55,719 nt of DNA from Clostridium puniceum (GCF_002006345.1 NZ_LZZM01000176.1:1-55719); one strand, 5' to 3'; positions 1 to 10,162 are shown, counted from the stretch's first letter. Numbers and translations: made by a program. Notes: generated from the sequence alone by a model not told the origin.

Positions 1-156
1 AATTTCATTTAAGATAGTGTTTATAGGTCGTTTTAACTCTTTTGCTATCTTATAAGGTGAAAAGCCATCTTTTAGACGAAGCTGGATAAGCATACGTTCT
101 TCAAAATTCAAATGTTTATTTTTACGTGGTTCTGTGTTATTATTTGGGTAGTCCAT
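1..156 (-). CDS. IS30-family transposase, N-terminal 52 residues (cut by window edge)
   Basis: The frame begins with ATG at 156-154, behind a clear Shine-Dalgarno GGAGG, and runs open off the window edge. The visible protein starts MDYPNNNTEPRKNKHLNFEE and continues with a helix-turn-helix of the pattern LKDGFSPYKIAKELKRPINT. This is typical of the N-terminal DNA-binding segment of IS30-type DDE transposases, which recognise the IS ends. The catalytic domain is not in the window. It belongs to a mobile element and not to the adjacent secretion cassette. Family assignment rests on the N-terminal HTH only. Confidence 0.75.
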   Translation of the reverse strand, partial: MDYPNNNTEPRKNKHLNFEERMLIQLRLKDGFSPYKIAKELKRPINTILNEI

Positions 157-226
157 AGTGATTATCCTCCGTGTATGTTTTTTGTTTAACGATTAAATCA
201 TAACACAGAATAATCCACTATGGATT
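1..226 (-). mobile_element. IS30-like insertion sequence, right part only
   Basis: The window opens inside a transposase gene read on the minus strand. Between that gene's start and about position 226 lies an untranslated IS end. The segment around 206-226 contains, on the minus strand, CCATAGTGGATTAT. A near copy in the opposite orientation, CCATAGTGATTAT, sits at the transposase start around 153-165. This makes an inverted pair with one indel. The outer boundary is inferred from where this pair ends; no target duplication can be checked because the other end is outside the window. The element abuts the 3' end of the VgrG-Rhs gene. Confidence 0.6.
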
Positions 227-247
227 TTTTATTAGTTCAATTTCATT

Positions 248-3200
248 TTACAACAGGTCTAATTCTTTTTTCTCTTTTATTCTTTCTGTAAAACTTTTTC
301 TTCTAGGAGTTTGACTTAATGGGCTAGTTAAGAAACCTTCTTCTGATTTCTTTTTAGCTTCTTCCATAGCTTTTGCTCTGGCTTCTTGAGCCTTCTTTGC
401 TTCTAATACAATTGCTTTTTCATCTATTTGATAAGCTTTCACTGAAACTACATTTCTATCTACGTTGTAGCTTCTATCCACATGATTTTTATTTCTATCC
501 ACATGTTTTGTTAAGTTACCTTCCTTATCATAATAGAAATATTCACTATTTCCTTCTTGGTCTCTTATTTCACATACTTGTCCTAAACTATTGTAGAAAT
601 ATTCTATACTTCTACCATTTGCATCAGTAGTACTTGTTATATTTCCTGCATAGTCATAAGCATATTTTTCAACTCCGCCTTCTGCTGTTGTTATTTGAAT
701 AATTCTTCCCCAGTCATCTAAGAGATAGCTTGTTTGATTTCCATTACCATCAGTGATCCCAGTAATATTTCCTCTAGCATCATACTTATAGCTTTGAGCT
801 AGTTTATTTTCTTTTCTGGAATTTGGAGTAACAATATCTTTAATTTGCCCTAGTAGTGTGTAGGTGTATTCTACTTTATTATTTTCTCCATCTATTGAAC
901 TTTTAATATTTCCTTTATGGTCATAAGTATTTTTAGTTATTGTTTCTCCTAAAGCATTTTTAACTTCGACCACTTGTCCTTTTAAATTATAAGAATAAGT
1001 TGTTCCAACTCCATCATCTTTCTTATTATCATATTGCTCTGGTAATACTTGCTTTATAATTCTATCATTTTTATCATAAAACAATCTTGTTGTATTTCCT
1101 GAGAAATTCACAAAATGAGTAAGTCTATTTTGAGGGTCATAAGTATAAGTCTTTTCCTTAAGTGAAAATCCTAATTTTATATTTGTCTCTTGGAACTTAC
1201 TCAGCGAATGTAGGTGAGTAGAGTTTTCTTCATTATTAAACTTAAAGTTAATTTTCTTAAATAATTTCTCATTTTCTCTTTTGTTTTCAAGTCGCTCAGG
1301 CCAATGCACTCTATAATCATTTTCACTTATATATTTACTGCTTATAAGCTTTGCATCTTCCCCTGAATATTCACTTATGCTTGTTATATTATCAGCCTTA
1401 TCGCATTTATAAGCATAACTTCTAAAGATTCCATTAGCTTCATCTTTTTCATGCTGCTCTATAACTCTATCAGCTTTATCATAAACTCTTCCTATTTCAT
1501 AGCCTTTTGGAGTTATAATCTTTGTTGTATTACCATTTTTGTCATATTCATAACTTGTAATAGCCCAAATATTTTTTCCAGCAGTTTCTGGAGCTACAAA
1601 ACCTCCGTTTATTTCTTCTTTCTTTTGAATTAAATTTCCTACTTTATCGTAAATATAGTGAATTGCCTTAGTAGTTGTATCATTAATCTTAAAGCTCTCA
1701 TATGTTTTGTTGTTTAAGCAATCATATTTATATCGTGCTTTTGCACCATACCTATCCTTAACTTCAACAAGCCTGTTTTCTTCATCATATTCAAAATGAA
1801 TTTCATGATATTTATTACACACTTGATTTTCAGATACTATTGTAGTTCCATACTTTTCTAAGATTTTATTTCCATTCTTATCATAATAGTAGTATGCTAA
1901 ACTATATTTAATCAAATCTTGTCCAATACTTTTTTCATCAGCTGACAATTTATTATTTTGTAATAAAACATTATCTTTATTATCATCTGTTGAATTCTTT
2001 ACTTGTATTGAATCATTTGATCTATTGTCTTCAACTTTTTCAACCGGAACTCTTTTTTCAATTAGATTTCCAAGTAAATCATATTTAAATAATGTTGCAT
2101 TTCCTTCATTATCTATTTCTTTTATTATGTTTCCATGAAGATCATATTCAAAAGTTTTTTCTACACTTCCTTCCTCATTTATTATTGAAGTTAACCTATT
2201 CATTGAATCATAAATATAGCTAAATCCTAACCCATCATCATTTTCTTCCTTGTAGTATTCTGGGCTTATATGCTTTATAACATTTCCATTTGAATCATAG
2301 AAGAATCTTTCTATTCCTCCATCTGGATATATTGTTTTTATTTTTCTATTATCTTTATCATAAGCATACTCTACTCCAAGACCATCATGAGTTTCGTCAC
2401 TATAATAATTAGGATTTACTTGCTTTATTATATTGCCTTCACTGTCTCTTATGCTCTTTTCTACAATTCCAAGTGGATTTTTTATACTTATAAGTCTATC
2501 CATATGATCATAGGTATATCTATAACCTTCTTCTGAAGCACTTCCATCAATACATGCGTTTGGAGTATAAAGGCTCACTAAATTTCCCATATTATCATAA
2601 TTTTTTATTGTTACATTTCCATTTGCATCCTTTATTTTAGCTGCAAAGTTTAAATTATTGTATGCAAATTCTATTGTTCCATAATCTGTTTGTATTTCAG
2701 TGTTTCTGCCTACTTTATCATAGGTATATCCATAAACATATCCACTGTTTGTAATTACTATAACTGGATCTTTTCCTTGTTTTCCTCCTAAGTCACTTGA
2801 ATTTTTGTATTCATATTTTGATATATTTCCATTACCATCTGTTTTACTTAGAATTCGTCCATAAGAATCATATTCATAACTTTCAGTTTTCCAATTTCCA
2901 ACCGAAATCTTTGTTTTCTTAGTCATTAAATTACTTAAGCGATCATAATCATAGATAATTTCTTTTTCTTCATTATCTTTTTCTTGAATTAAGTTTTCAT
3001 TTTCATCATAAATATATTCTGTTATTAATCCATTTGGCAGCGTTTCTTTTAGCAAGTTACCAAATTCATCATAGACTTTAAAAATTTCAAAGCCCTTTCT
3101 ATCTTTTATATAGCTTTTATTTTGATAATCATCATATTTATATTCTTCTGTAGTTCCATCTTCATAAAATAAATGTGTAATTAGTCCATCTTTATTAAAT

Positions 3201-6190
3201 CTTGTTTTTTCTGTTCTTTTACTCTTAGTATAATAGAAGGTTACTTCTTTTTCTGAGTCATCATAAGTTATTTTACATGAATCATCATTCGGGAAGTCTT
3301 GACGTATTACTCTTCCTTTTTTATCAAAGAAGTTCTTAGTATAGGTATTTCCATTTTGATCTGTTATAGTATCTATATATCCTTTATCATCGTAGGTATA
3401 TCTTGTTATTCCTTTATCAACATGAATAACATCTGTTAAATAATCTCCATCATACTTATATTGAACTACTCTATCTAAGTCATCTTTTATCTCAATTACT
3501 TTTCCATCTTTGTAGATCAAAAATAACTTATAATTTGAGAAGGTTGTTATTGTTTCTATATTTTCTCCAATGTAGGTTACTGAAAGTTTGTTATTGTTCT
3601 TATCAGTTATATCAACTAGTTTACCGAAATTATTGTACCTATAAATCTTTTTCTCTGTTGCAATTTTAAATATCCAATAGTCACCCTTATTCTTTAATGA
3701 ATAAATTTTTGCTCCACCCTTGTCATTTATCCATTCATCATAAGCTTTATTAAAAGTTTCAACATGACCATCTGTACAAAGTACATTTATTTTTTCTCCA
3801 TTAAATTCAAGTAAAGTTTCAAAGTTTGTAGTCCATCCAAGTCCAAGAAGCCCTGTCCTGTTATTTACAGATTCATATTTCCTTTCAATTTTAAATTCTT
3901 CATGAATATCTGGTAGTACAATATCAGTTGCTGGAATATATAAACTTCCTGTTGCTCCATCTACAGGATCAGAGAAACATACTTTATTACCAATATATTT
4001 CTTTATAAAAGTACTTGTAAAATTAGCATCTCCAGTAGTTGCTAATTGACTTCCCATATCTAAAGCGATATCAGAAGCTAATCTTACTCTTCCTAGAGTC
4101 TTACACGAAAGCTCTCCCGCTTTCTCTAACTTTTTGAATTTATTCATTGCACCTATACTAACATTAGACATTGCAGCTGAAGTTACTGCTGATTTTACAT
4201 AATCCATAATATCAGTATCTAATTTTCCGTTATCAGCATAATCAGCTAACATATTAAAAGCAACATCTCCGCCTGCATCTAATCCCATTTTTAACAATAC
4301 CTCTGTAGCTGCTCCACCTGTTCCAATTGCAATTACGACACTTGATATAAGAACCGATCCATATTTTACAATATTATATAGTGTTTCATTCCCTCCACAT
4401 ACAGTATCCCGCATAAAATTATAAGATTTCGAGAAGTCACCACTCTTGGCTTTACCATAATCAGATAATCCTTCTCCAATTTCAGCTGCACCTACTGCTG
4501 CTGCCGTAAGCCCAACTCCTACAGCTGCAAGTGCTAATCCTCCTGTAAGCACTGTTGCTGCTACTGCTACCGCTACAACACCAATAGCCAATGCAATTGC
4601 TCCAAAACCCACCTTTTGCTTAGCTGCATCAACTTTTTGTTCTTCATATGCTTTTGCTTCATTATTTATTTCTTCTATTTTGGCTGCATCTCCATCATTT
4701 CTATGCGCTATTTCATCTGGCAGCACTACTGGATCTTTTATTGTTCCCTCATATTTAATTGTAGTTCCTTTTATAAATGTCTGCTCAGACATTTGAACTC
4801 CAATTGAACCTTTAGATAGTTCTATTTTACTTTTAGCTGAAAGATTTATACTTTCTGGTCTAAATGGAGGTGTATCCCCAAATCCTTCTCTCATTCCAAG
4901 TTCTAAATTTTCTGTTGCTGTAAAATTAATATTATTACCTGCTAAAGAAACATTTCCACTTTGATTTAAAGTTAAACACACAGTTCTACTATCATCTGCT
5001 GCAAAACTCATATCACTTGGAGTTAATTTCATTTCACTACCTGATGTATGAGAAAATGATTTATTATCTGGATTTTGAGTTTTTCCTGCATATTTTGCAT
5101 CTGATCCGTGTGCTCTTACTGCGTGAATTGCAATTGAATCTTTCTCCTCATTAGTTGGAAAATAAATATGAACCGTACTTTCTTTTTCAGGCATACAGTA
5201 CCATGCACTACTTTCTATTGCAAAGGTAAAATATTTTTGATTTGGATAAGCTTCATATACAGAATCTATTTCAAAGTGTACACTCATAGTGTTTCCTTTT
5301 ATATCTTTAACTGCAGCAGGTATACTCATTCCAAAAATCTTATGATTAACTTTCTGAATGCTTCTTAGACCTCGTTCAATTCCTAATGCATAAATTGTTC
5401 TAATTTCTTCTTTATAAACTTCTGTTTGAACTTTTGCTACTACGCATTTAACTTTATTGAATATAACCTGTTCTCCAAGTATTAATTTGTTAGGAGTTAC
5501 AATTTCCCAAGTGGTATACTCTTGAAGAAAATTTTCCTCAATACCTAAAGCTTCTCTCTTATTGTAATTATTAATATCTTTAACAACTTCATAATCATCT
5601 AAATCTATTTTCTCATCATTATTAATTTCAGGTATTCCAAAATGGAATCTCCCATAATCTGCTGTAAATTCGGGAAGTAATACTCCATTAAAATGGCTTG
5701 CAATCCTCTTTATAAATTCCCAGTCTGTTTCTTCATATTGAAGTATAAACTCCCCTATTGCTTGTCCTTTAGTTATATTATCGGTGAAGTCTTTCTTAAT
5801 ATAAGGTTCTAAAACCTTTTGTATAACCTGTTGATAGGTCATATCTAGGTTACAGAAGGTTCTACTGTTTTTCTTAATATCAAAATCCTTTGTATAAGAG
5901 ACACATTGAAGCTCCATAATATGAAGATTACTTTTATAAGACATGAAAACTTCCTTAATCTTACCTATAAATAACTTAGTTTCTTGCTTAGTATCTTCAT
6001 CAACTCTCGATACACTTACCTTTTCTTCCCTAACACTTTTATTTATATACTCTAATATTTTTCCTTCTTCTATTAATAGCCTTAACTTTAAGGAAGCATG
6101 GTCATTAATTGGCTGTACTATTTTTATATCTTCAACTTGAATACCATTGTAAGGTATTTCTATTTTTAATCCCTTATATGTTAGTATCAT
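248..6190 (-). CDS. VgrG-like spike fused to an Rhs/YD-repeat protein (1980 aa)
   Basis: Residues about 1-290 are a VgrG/phage gpD-like head with a QYEETDWEF motif near 150. An OB-fold and beta-needle region follows, with WYCMPE near 328. A hydrophobic Ala/Val/Gly helical stretch lies at about 523-567. An Rhs N-terminal (DUF6531-like) segment starts near 743, and dozens of YD repeats run from about 880 to 1915. Such fusions deliver a toxin caged in the Rhs shell at the spike tip. Here the repeats end in a short Lys/Glu-rich tail. The DPxGxxGG-type self-cleavage signature and a variable C-terminal toxin are not visible, so the protein may be truncated or toxin-less; an IS30-like end lies about 20 bp beyond the stop. 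The start has GGAGG 10 nt upstream and lies 45 bp after the PAAR-like gene, as last gene of a probable operon. Confidence 0.88.
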   Translation of the reverse strand: MILTYKGLKIEIPYNGIQVEDIKIVQPINDHASLKLRLLIEEGKILEYINKSVREEKVSVSRVDEDTKQETKLFIGKIKEVFMSYKSNLHIMELQCVSYTKDFDIKKNSRTFCNLDMTYQQVIQKVLEPYIKKDFTDNITKGQAIGEFILQYEETDWEFIKRIASHFNGVLLPEFTADYGRFHFGIPEINNDEKIDLDDYEVVKDINNYNKREALGIEENFLQEYTTWEIVTPNKLILGEQVIFNKVKCVVAKVQTEVYKEEIRTIYALGIERGLRSIQKVNHKIFGMSIPAAVKDIKGNTMSVHFEIDSVYEAYPNQKYFTFAIESSAWYCMPEKESTVHIYFPTNEEKDSIAIHAVRAHGSDAKYAGKTQNPDNKSFSHTSGSEMKLTPSDMSFAADDSRTVCLTLNQSGNVSLAGNNINFTATENLELGMREGFGDTPPFRPESINLSAKSKIELSKGSIGVQMSEQTFIKGTTIKYEGTIKDPVVLPDEIAHRNDGDAAKIEEINNEAKAYEEQKVDAAKQKVGFGAIALAIGVVAVAVAATVLTGGLALAAVGVGLTAAAVGAAEIGEGLSDYGKAKSGDFSKSYNFMRDTVCGGNETLYNIVKYGSVLISSVVIAIGTGGAATEVLLKMGLDAGGDVAFNMLADYADNGKLDTDIMDYVKSAVTSAAMSNVSIGAMNKFKKLEKAGELSCKTLGRVRLASDIALDMGSQLATTGDANFTSTFIKKYIGNKVCFSDPVDGATGSLYIPATDIVLPDIHEEFKIERKYESVNNRTGLLGLGWTTNFETLLEFNGEKINVLCTDGHVETFNKAYDEWINDKGGAKIYSLKNKGDYWIFKIATEKKIYRYNNFGKLVDITDKNNNKLSVTYIGENIETITTFSNYKLFLIYKDGKVIEIKDDLDRVVQYKYDGDYLTDVIHVDKGITRYTYDDKGYIDTITDQNGNTYTKNFFDKKGRVIRQDFPNDDSCKITYDDSEKEVTFYYTKSKRTEKTRFNKDGLITHLFYEDGTTEEYKYDDYQNKSYIKDRKGFEIFKVYDEFGNLLKETLPNGLITEYIYDENENLIQEKDNEEKEIIYDYDRLSNLMTKKTKISVGNWKTESYEYDSYGRILSKTDGNGNISKYEYKNSSDLGGKQGKDPVIVITNSGYVYGYTYDKVGRNTEIQTDYGTIEFAYNNLNFAAKIKDANGNVTIKNYDNMGNLVSLYTPNACIDGSASEEGYRYTYDHMDRLISIKNPLGIVEKSIRDSEGNIIKQVNPNYYSDETHDGLGVEYAYDKDNRKIKTIYPDGGIERFFYDSNGNVIKHISPEYYKEENDDGLGFSYIYDSMNRLTSIINEEGSVEKTFEYDLHGNIIKEIDNEGNATLFKYDLLGNLIEKRVPVEKVEDNRSNDSIQVKNSTDDNKDNVLLQNNKLSADEKSIGQDLIKYSLAYYYYDKNGNKILEKYGTTIVSENQVCNKYHEIHFEYDEENRLVEVKDRYGAKARYKYDCLNNKTYESFKINDTTTKAIHYIYDKVGNLIQKKEEINGGFVAPETAGKNIWAITSYEYDKNGNTTKIITPKGYEIGRVYDKADRVIEQHEKDEANGIFRSYAYKCDKADNITSISEYSGEDAKLISSKYISENDYRVHWPERLENKRENEKLFKKINFKFNNEENSTHLHSLSKFQETNIKLGFSLKEKTYTYDPQNRLTHFVNFSGNTTRLFYDKNDRIIKQVLPEQYDNKKDDGVGTTYSYNLKGQVVEVKNALGETITKNTYDHKGNIKSSIDGENNKVEYTYTLLGQIKDIVTPNSRKENKLAQSYKYDARGNITGITDGNGNQTSYLLDDWGRIIQITTAEGGVEKYAYDYAGNITSTTDANGRSIEYFYNSLGQVCEIRDQEGNSEYFYYDKEGNLTKHVDRNKNHVDRSYNVDRNVVSVKAYQIDEKAIVLEAKKAQEARAKAMEEAKKKSEEGFLTSPLSQTPRRKSFTERIKEKKELDLL

Positions 6191-6235
6191 ATAGTTCTAT
6201 CCTCCTTCTCCTTTGTTAAATTTCTGATAGTTTTT

Positions 6236-6988
6236 CTATTCTTTTTGCCCACTTGTGTATAATGTAATTTCTCCCCCATATGCACATTGAAGCTTACATC
6301 TACCAAGTAATGAAGGTTTTCCATCCATAAGAACATCTTCTTTTCCGTCTATCCATTCAGTAAATATTTGAGGATCACATACTCCTGCACATTTTGATGC
6401 TAAATCAGCACTTGCTTCTTTTGCTGGAGGTTTTGAAAACAAATCCATGACCTTTTCAAAAAAACTTTTCGGTCTACTATTTACTTCGTCTAATATTTTT
6501 TTAGCCGCCGCTTGTACACTTGGATTATTTGGGCTCTGACATATTCCAAAATTTCTTATATTTACATTAGGTTTGCTATCGCCAACATTTAGTTGAGCAA
6601 TTCCATGTATAAATTCCCCATGGCTTATAGGAACTACAGCAAAGCTTTCATGAACTGCACAGCTGCACAGAATAACTGCAGTATGAACAATATAGCTTTT
6701 TTGAAGATCTTTTAATCGTTGAGCCTCTGCTTCTGCTGCCTTCTTTTCCTCTTCTGCTTTCTTCTCCTTTTCCGCTTGTTCTTCTGCTTTCTTTGCTGCT
6801 TTTTCTTCTGGAGATGCTGTAAGCCAGTTTATTCCATTACCAATATCTCTCTTTAAAAAGCCACCAACTCGTTCTACCATCCCTACTGTTTGTTTAACTG
6901 TATCAACTGTATCTTTTACACCTTTTTCAGCTTCATTTACTACTGTTCCAGCCAATACCCCATATTTTCCCTCATTTTCACTTGCCAC
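6236..6988 (-). CDS. DUF4280 PAAR-like spike-tip protein (250 aa)
   Basis: The N-terminal third (about 1-95) is a charged Lys/Glu/Ala-rich helical, coiled-coil-like region. The C-terminal part has the DUF4280 pattern: VHTAVILCSCA, then NIRNFGICQSPNNP, then CAGVCDPQ, and finally GRCKLQCAYGGEITL. Several of its cysteines sit at the positions expected for this PAAR-like family. PAAR-like proteins cap VgrG spikes and link cargo to them; that is family knowledge. The start is GTG, with GAGGTGG upstream inside the previous gene's end; the intergenic gap is 1 bp, indicating translational coupling. The next gene is the VgrG-Rhs fusion, its likely partner. The long charged N-terminus could be an adaptor segment. 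Confidence 0.82.
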   Translation of the reverse strand: MASENEGKYGVLAGTVVNEAEKGVKDTVDTVKQTVGMVERVGGFLKRDIGNGINWLTASPEEKAAKKAEEQAEKEKKAEEEKKAAEAEAQRLKDLQKSYIVHTAVILCSCAVHESFAVVPISHGEFIHGIAQLNVGDSKPNVNIRNFGICQSPNNPSVQAAAKKILDEVNSRPKSFFEKVMDLFSKPPAKEASADLASKCAGVCDPQIFTEWIDGKEDVLMDGKPSLLGRCKLQCAYGGEITLYTSGQKE

Positions 6989-6989
6989 C

Positions 6990-7511
6990 TTATTCCACCT
7001 CTATTTCCTCAAAGTTAATTCCCACAAATAAATTTCTCTTTAGCATGCTTTCAACTACATCTAAGGAAACTATAAAGTAATAATCCACACCTGCTTTTAT
7101 TTGAAATATATTATAATCTTCTATTTTCTTAGAATCTAAAACTATCTTATCTACCCAGCCGTTTTTTAAATAAATAGTATTATCACTTAATGCATCTAAT
7201 AAATCAGGTAAAACTAACCTATATACTTTCTGCTTTTTCAGTTTTAAATCCGAAAATACAGCTATTTTATAAATTATTGTATTTTCATATAAATTAAAAA
7301 CTTTGTGAAGCTCATCTGAAACAAGTAATACTGGTGCTTGAATTAAATCTGGATAAACACTGTTTTCATTCCCTTTTACAGGAACGTTTGTACAATCTCT
7401 ATATTTATCTTCATCTACCTTTAATAAAGTCATTTTTTTGCTATTATTAAAGCCTTCTATTTCAATTGCATTTTCAAGAATTCTATCTTGTCTTAAAATA
7501 AAATATTTCAT
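6990..7511 (-). CDS. Imm11/DUF1629-like small protein of the Rhs cassette (173 aa)
   Basis: A soluble 173-residue protein without signal peptide or membrane segment. Its length, the opening MKYFILRQDR and the alternating hydrophobic beta-strand pattern resemble the Imm11 (DUF1629) family. Members are often encoded beside polymorphic toxins as immunity proteins or beside VgrG genes as adaptors. The start ATG overlaps the preceding stop by 4 bases (ATGA) and has GGAGGGAAGG upstream. It lies between a pentapeptide-repeat gene and the PAAR-like gene, so a structural or loading role is as likely as immunity. As no toxin domain is visible in the Rhs protein, an immunity role cannot be tested here. 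Family assignment is tentative. Confidence 0.55.
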   Translation of the reverse strand: MKYFILRQDRILENAIEIEGFNNSKKMTLLKVDEDKYRDCTNVPVKGNENSVYPDLIQAPVLLVSDELHKVFNLYENTIIYKIAVFSDLKLKKQKVYRLVLPDLLDALSDNTIYLKNGWVDKIVLDSKKIEDYNIFQIKAGVDYYFIVSLDVVESMLKRNLFVGINFEEIEVE

Positions 7512-8611
7512 TCTTCCTTCCCTCCATCTATATATATAGTTTGAAGTTGTTCTGAAGTTAAATGAATAAATGGTATATCTTTTTCACTGAAGACAGCATC
7601 TTCTACATCCGCTCCTTCAAAAGACACATTTTTTAATTTTGCACCTATAAAGGCTGATTTTTTTAATTTTGCATTAGTGAAGTCTACATAACTAAGTTCA
7701 GAATTACTAAAATCTACTCCGATACATTCTGCACTTCTAAAATTAGAATCTTGAATTATAGCATTTTCAAAAGATGCTCCTCCTAATTTTGAATTTTCAA
7801 ATTCACAATGTTGTATTTTTGCTGCCTTAAATTGTCCTTTTATTATGTAACTTTCTGAAAAATTTATTTCCTTAAGTCTGCTGCCTTTAAAATTAATAAA
7901 TAACATATTCTGCTTTGTTAAATCACCAACTTCTAGTTTGCTGTCTTTCCACACAGTATAAACAAAGGGATGTTTTTCTTCTGGCTGCTTTTTTAATTCC
8001 AAAAGTTCGTTTATATCTTTTTGTCTATTATCCATAGCAAATAATATTTCACTTTTCCCTTGATATTCACTCCATTTTACAGTGTAAAAAGTTTCTATGA
8101 AGTTTTCTTTCATCCATGGCTCTTCATCTAAATTCCAAAACCAGCTTCTTATGCTTATTGAAATGTCGTTATAACATTCTACTGCTAAATTAAATATGAT
8201 TTCTTGAATATCATATTTATTTACTTTTCCCATATAAATCTTTTTTTCTTTTATTAATTTTTCTTTAAGGTCTATAAATAACTCAAACAGAAATTTCAAG
8301 TCTATTTCTTCATATATAGAATCCTTATCTAAATACCATAATGAATTATAGCCATGAGCAAATATCTTATAGCTTTCATTTAAAATATTGATTCTAAGAA
8401 GTTCAAATTGAAAAACTCCTATTTTATAATCCTTTTCTGTTTCATCAAACTCCTTGGCTTTCTTTATTAATTTTTTCATTCCATCTATTAATAATTTTTT
8501 TACCTTTTCTTCATTTTCCTCAAAGTATTCTTCAAACTTTAATCTATATTCCTTCACTAAGTTTTCGCTTACATTTGCTTTAAAATGTTCTAATGCTTCT
8601 TGTCTGTTCAT
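7508..8611 (-). CDS. Pentapeptide-repeat protein of the injection cassette (367 aa)
   Basis: Residues 1-220 are mostly helical, acidic/lysine-rich, with no family I recognise. Residues about 230-345 carry tandem pentapeptide repeats of the A(D/N)LxX type, for example VDFTNAKLKKSAFIGAKLKN and VSFEGADVEDAVF. These fold as a right-handed quadrilateral beta-helix. Pentapeptide proteins are known next to VgrG genes in type VI loci, but their role is not settled. The start follows GGAAGG, and the stop overlaps the next gene by 4 bp. It is co-transcribed with VgrG, PAAR-like and Rhs genes by spacing. A role as scaffold or cargo adaptor is inference. Confidence 0.75.
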   Translation of the reverse strand: MNRQEALEHFKANVSENLVKEYRLKFEEYFEENEEKVKKLLIDGMKKLIKKAKEFDETEKDYKIGVFQFELLRINILNESYKIFAHGYNSLWYLDKDSIYEEIDLKFLFELFIDLKEKLIKEKKIYMGKVNKYDIQEIIFNLAVECYNDISISIRSWFWNLDEEPWMKENFIETFYTVKWSEYQGKSEILFAMDNRQKDINELLELKKQPEEKHPFVYTVWKDSKLEVGDLTKQNMLFINFKGSRLKEINFSESYIIKGQFKAAKIQHCEFENSKLGGASFENAIIQDSNFRSAECIGVDFSNSELSYVDFTNAKLKKSAFIGAKLKNVSFEGADVEDAVFSEKDIPFIHLTSEQLQTIYIDGGKEE

Positions 8612-8722
8612 GATAATCCTTCCTTTTCCTTTAGGAATTATTCTCTTAAGTAAGTCATATTAAATCCAATAATTTTATTGCTTTGTCCTTTGCATCATTT
8701 ACTTAACACTTGCTTTATATAA

Positions 8723-10162
8723 CTAATTATTATTAACTTGTGTACCTTTTTCTTTTATTTGTCCCTCTTGATCAAAGTCCAAACCTCCACCTTTATCACA
8801 AGCAAAATTTATAGTCTTCTTGGAGCTTACTAAAAAACTCTTTTGAGCCTGAATTTTAATATTTTCTTTTGCATTTACATTTATATTATTTTGGCTTGTG
8901 ATGCTTAAAGTTCCATCACTCGTAAGGTTCATTTCTGCCTGTCCACTATCGCATGAAATAAAAATACCAGCTGGTGTAAGCTTAACCTGTTTATCATGAG
9001 CTGTTCTTAGATACTTATCATCTGGATTTCCCATTCTGTCTTCTGATTCTCCGGCTCCTTGAATGTATCCACTAACGGCACTGACTGCGAAGGTTTCATC
9101 TTCATCTTTAGTCGGGAAATATGCTCTTACACTATCCCCTATTTCAGGCATGCAATACCATCCACTTCCATCAGTAGATGCTGACATAGTAGAAAATTTA
9201 AACCAATAAGCCTTTTCTTCCTCTTGGCATTCATCTATATTTAAATGAATCTTTACTAAGTCTCCTTGAACCTTTATTATTTTTCCATCAATTGAACTTC
9301 CTATAATATTGGTATTAAAAATTCTTTTCTGTCTTAATCCGTTTTTTATTCTTAATTTATAAGTGTTTTCTAGTTGTCCATTTTTAATTTCATAAATTCC
9401 TTCATACACATAAAAGGATTGTCCTTGCATTTGTATATTATCTCCAAGCTTTAATATTTCATAAGTTTCTATTTCATAAGTTATATAATCTATTTCATCT
9501 GCATCTTGAAGGAAATTTTTAAGCATATATTCATAAAGCCCTAATTCTTTATATACTTTATAATTAGTATTATCACCTTTTAATTCCTTTACTTGATCTG
9601 GAACTCCCATAACATACTGTATTGATTTAGTATCCATAACTGAAAATAATCCTTGATTATATCTTGATGCTATTCTCTTTAAAAATTGCCAGTCTGTTTC
9701 TTCATATTGAACAAGGAATTCTTTTACTTCTTCATCTGGTATATTTAAAATATAATTAGAATTGCTATATTCACTCATTATAGATTTTATGAGGTTTCGA
9801 GTAGTCATAGATATGTCTTGAAAAGATTTGGACTTTAATTTTACATCCATTAAATAGGACATGCTTTTAGCTTCAATATTAATTTTGTATACTTCACGTT
9901 CTACATTTATTTCTATATTAGTAACAATGCCATAAAATAAAGTTATATTTTCATTTCCTTCATAATAAACTTCTATAGTCTTATTATCTGTGGTTAAATC
10001 AATATCCTTATCTTCTTCATTTTTTAAAATTCCACTTAAATATAGCTTTATATGTTCATTTATCTTTACGTCTATTTTTAAGTTTTTAATTGATTCTAAA
10101 GTATATCCACTAACTCTGATTTTTTCATAATTAATTGATTCTACTACTTGGTTCGGATCCAT
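8723..10162 (-). CDS. VgrG-like/phage gpD-like spike protein B (479 aa)
   Basis: The protein shows the VgrG layout: a gp27-like head (about 1-285) with QYEETDWQF near 155, an OB domain with GWYCMPE near 335, and a C-terminal beta-needle with short repeated strands (LTSDGTLSITSQNNINVNAK). It ends at NNN after a glycine-rich stretch. It aligns along its whole length with the 480-residue paralogue two genes upstream and with the N-terminal quarter of the VgrG-Rhs fusion. VgrG trimers form the puncturing spike of contractile injection systems. There is no C-terminal effector extension. The start has GGAGGGG 8-10 nt upstream. Its role in a Gram-positive without sheath genes nearby is unexplained. 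Confidence 0.85.
   Translation of the reverse strand: MDPNQVVESINYEKIRVSGYTLESIKNLKIDVKINEHIKLYLSGILKNEEDKDIDLTTDNKTIEVYYEGNENITLFYGIVTNIEINVEREVYKINIEAKSMSYLMDVKLKSKSFQDISMTTRNLIKSIMSEYSNSNYILNIPDEEVKEFLVQYEETDWQFLKRIASRYNQGLFSVMDTKSIQYVMGVPDQVKELKGDNTNYKVYKELGLYEYMLKNFLQDADEIDYITYEIETYEILKLGDNIQMQGQSFYVYEGIYEIKNGQLENTYKLRIKNGLRQKRIFNTNIIGSSIDGKIIKVQGDLVKIHLNIDECQEEEKAYWFKFSTMSASTDGSGWYCMPEIGDSVRAYFPTKDEDETFAVSAVSGYIQGAGESEDRMGNPDDKYLRTAHDKQVKLTPAGIFISCDSGQAEMNLTSDGTLSITSQNNINVNAKENIKIQAQKSFLVSSKKTINFACDKGGGLDFDQEGQIKEKGTQVNNN

Noticed and set aside
500..3500. Periodic repeats resembling a tandem array or CRISPR
   Set aside because: The periodicity is that of translated YD repeats; there are no identical repeats with unique spacers.
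373..5368. Several plus-strand open frames of 60-85 codons opposite the VgrG-Rhs gene
   Set aside because: They lie wholly inside the large minus-strand gene, are Phe/Tyr/Leu-rich by-products of YD repeats and have no ribosome sites.
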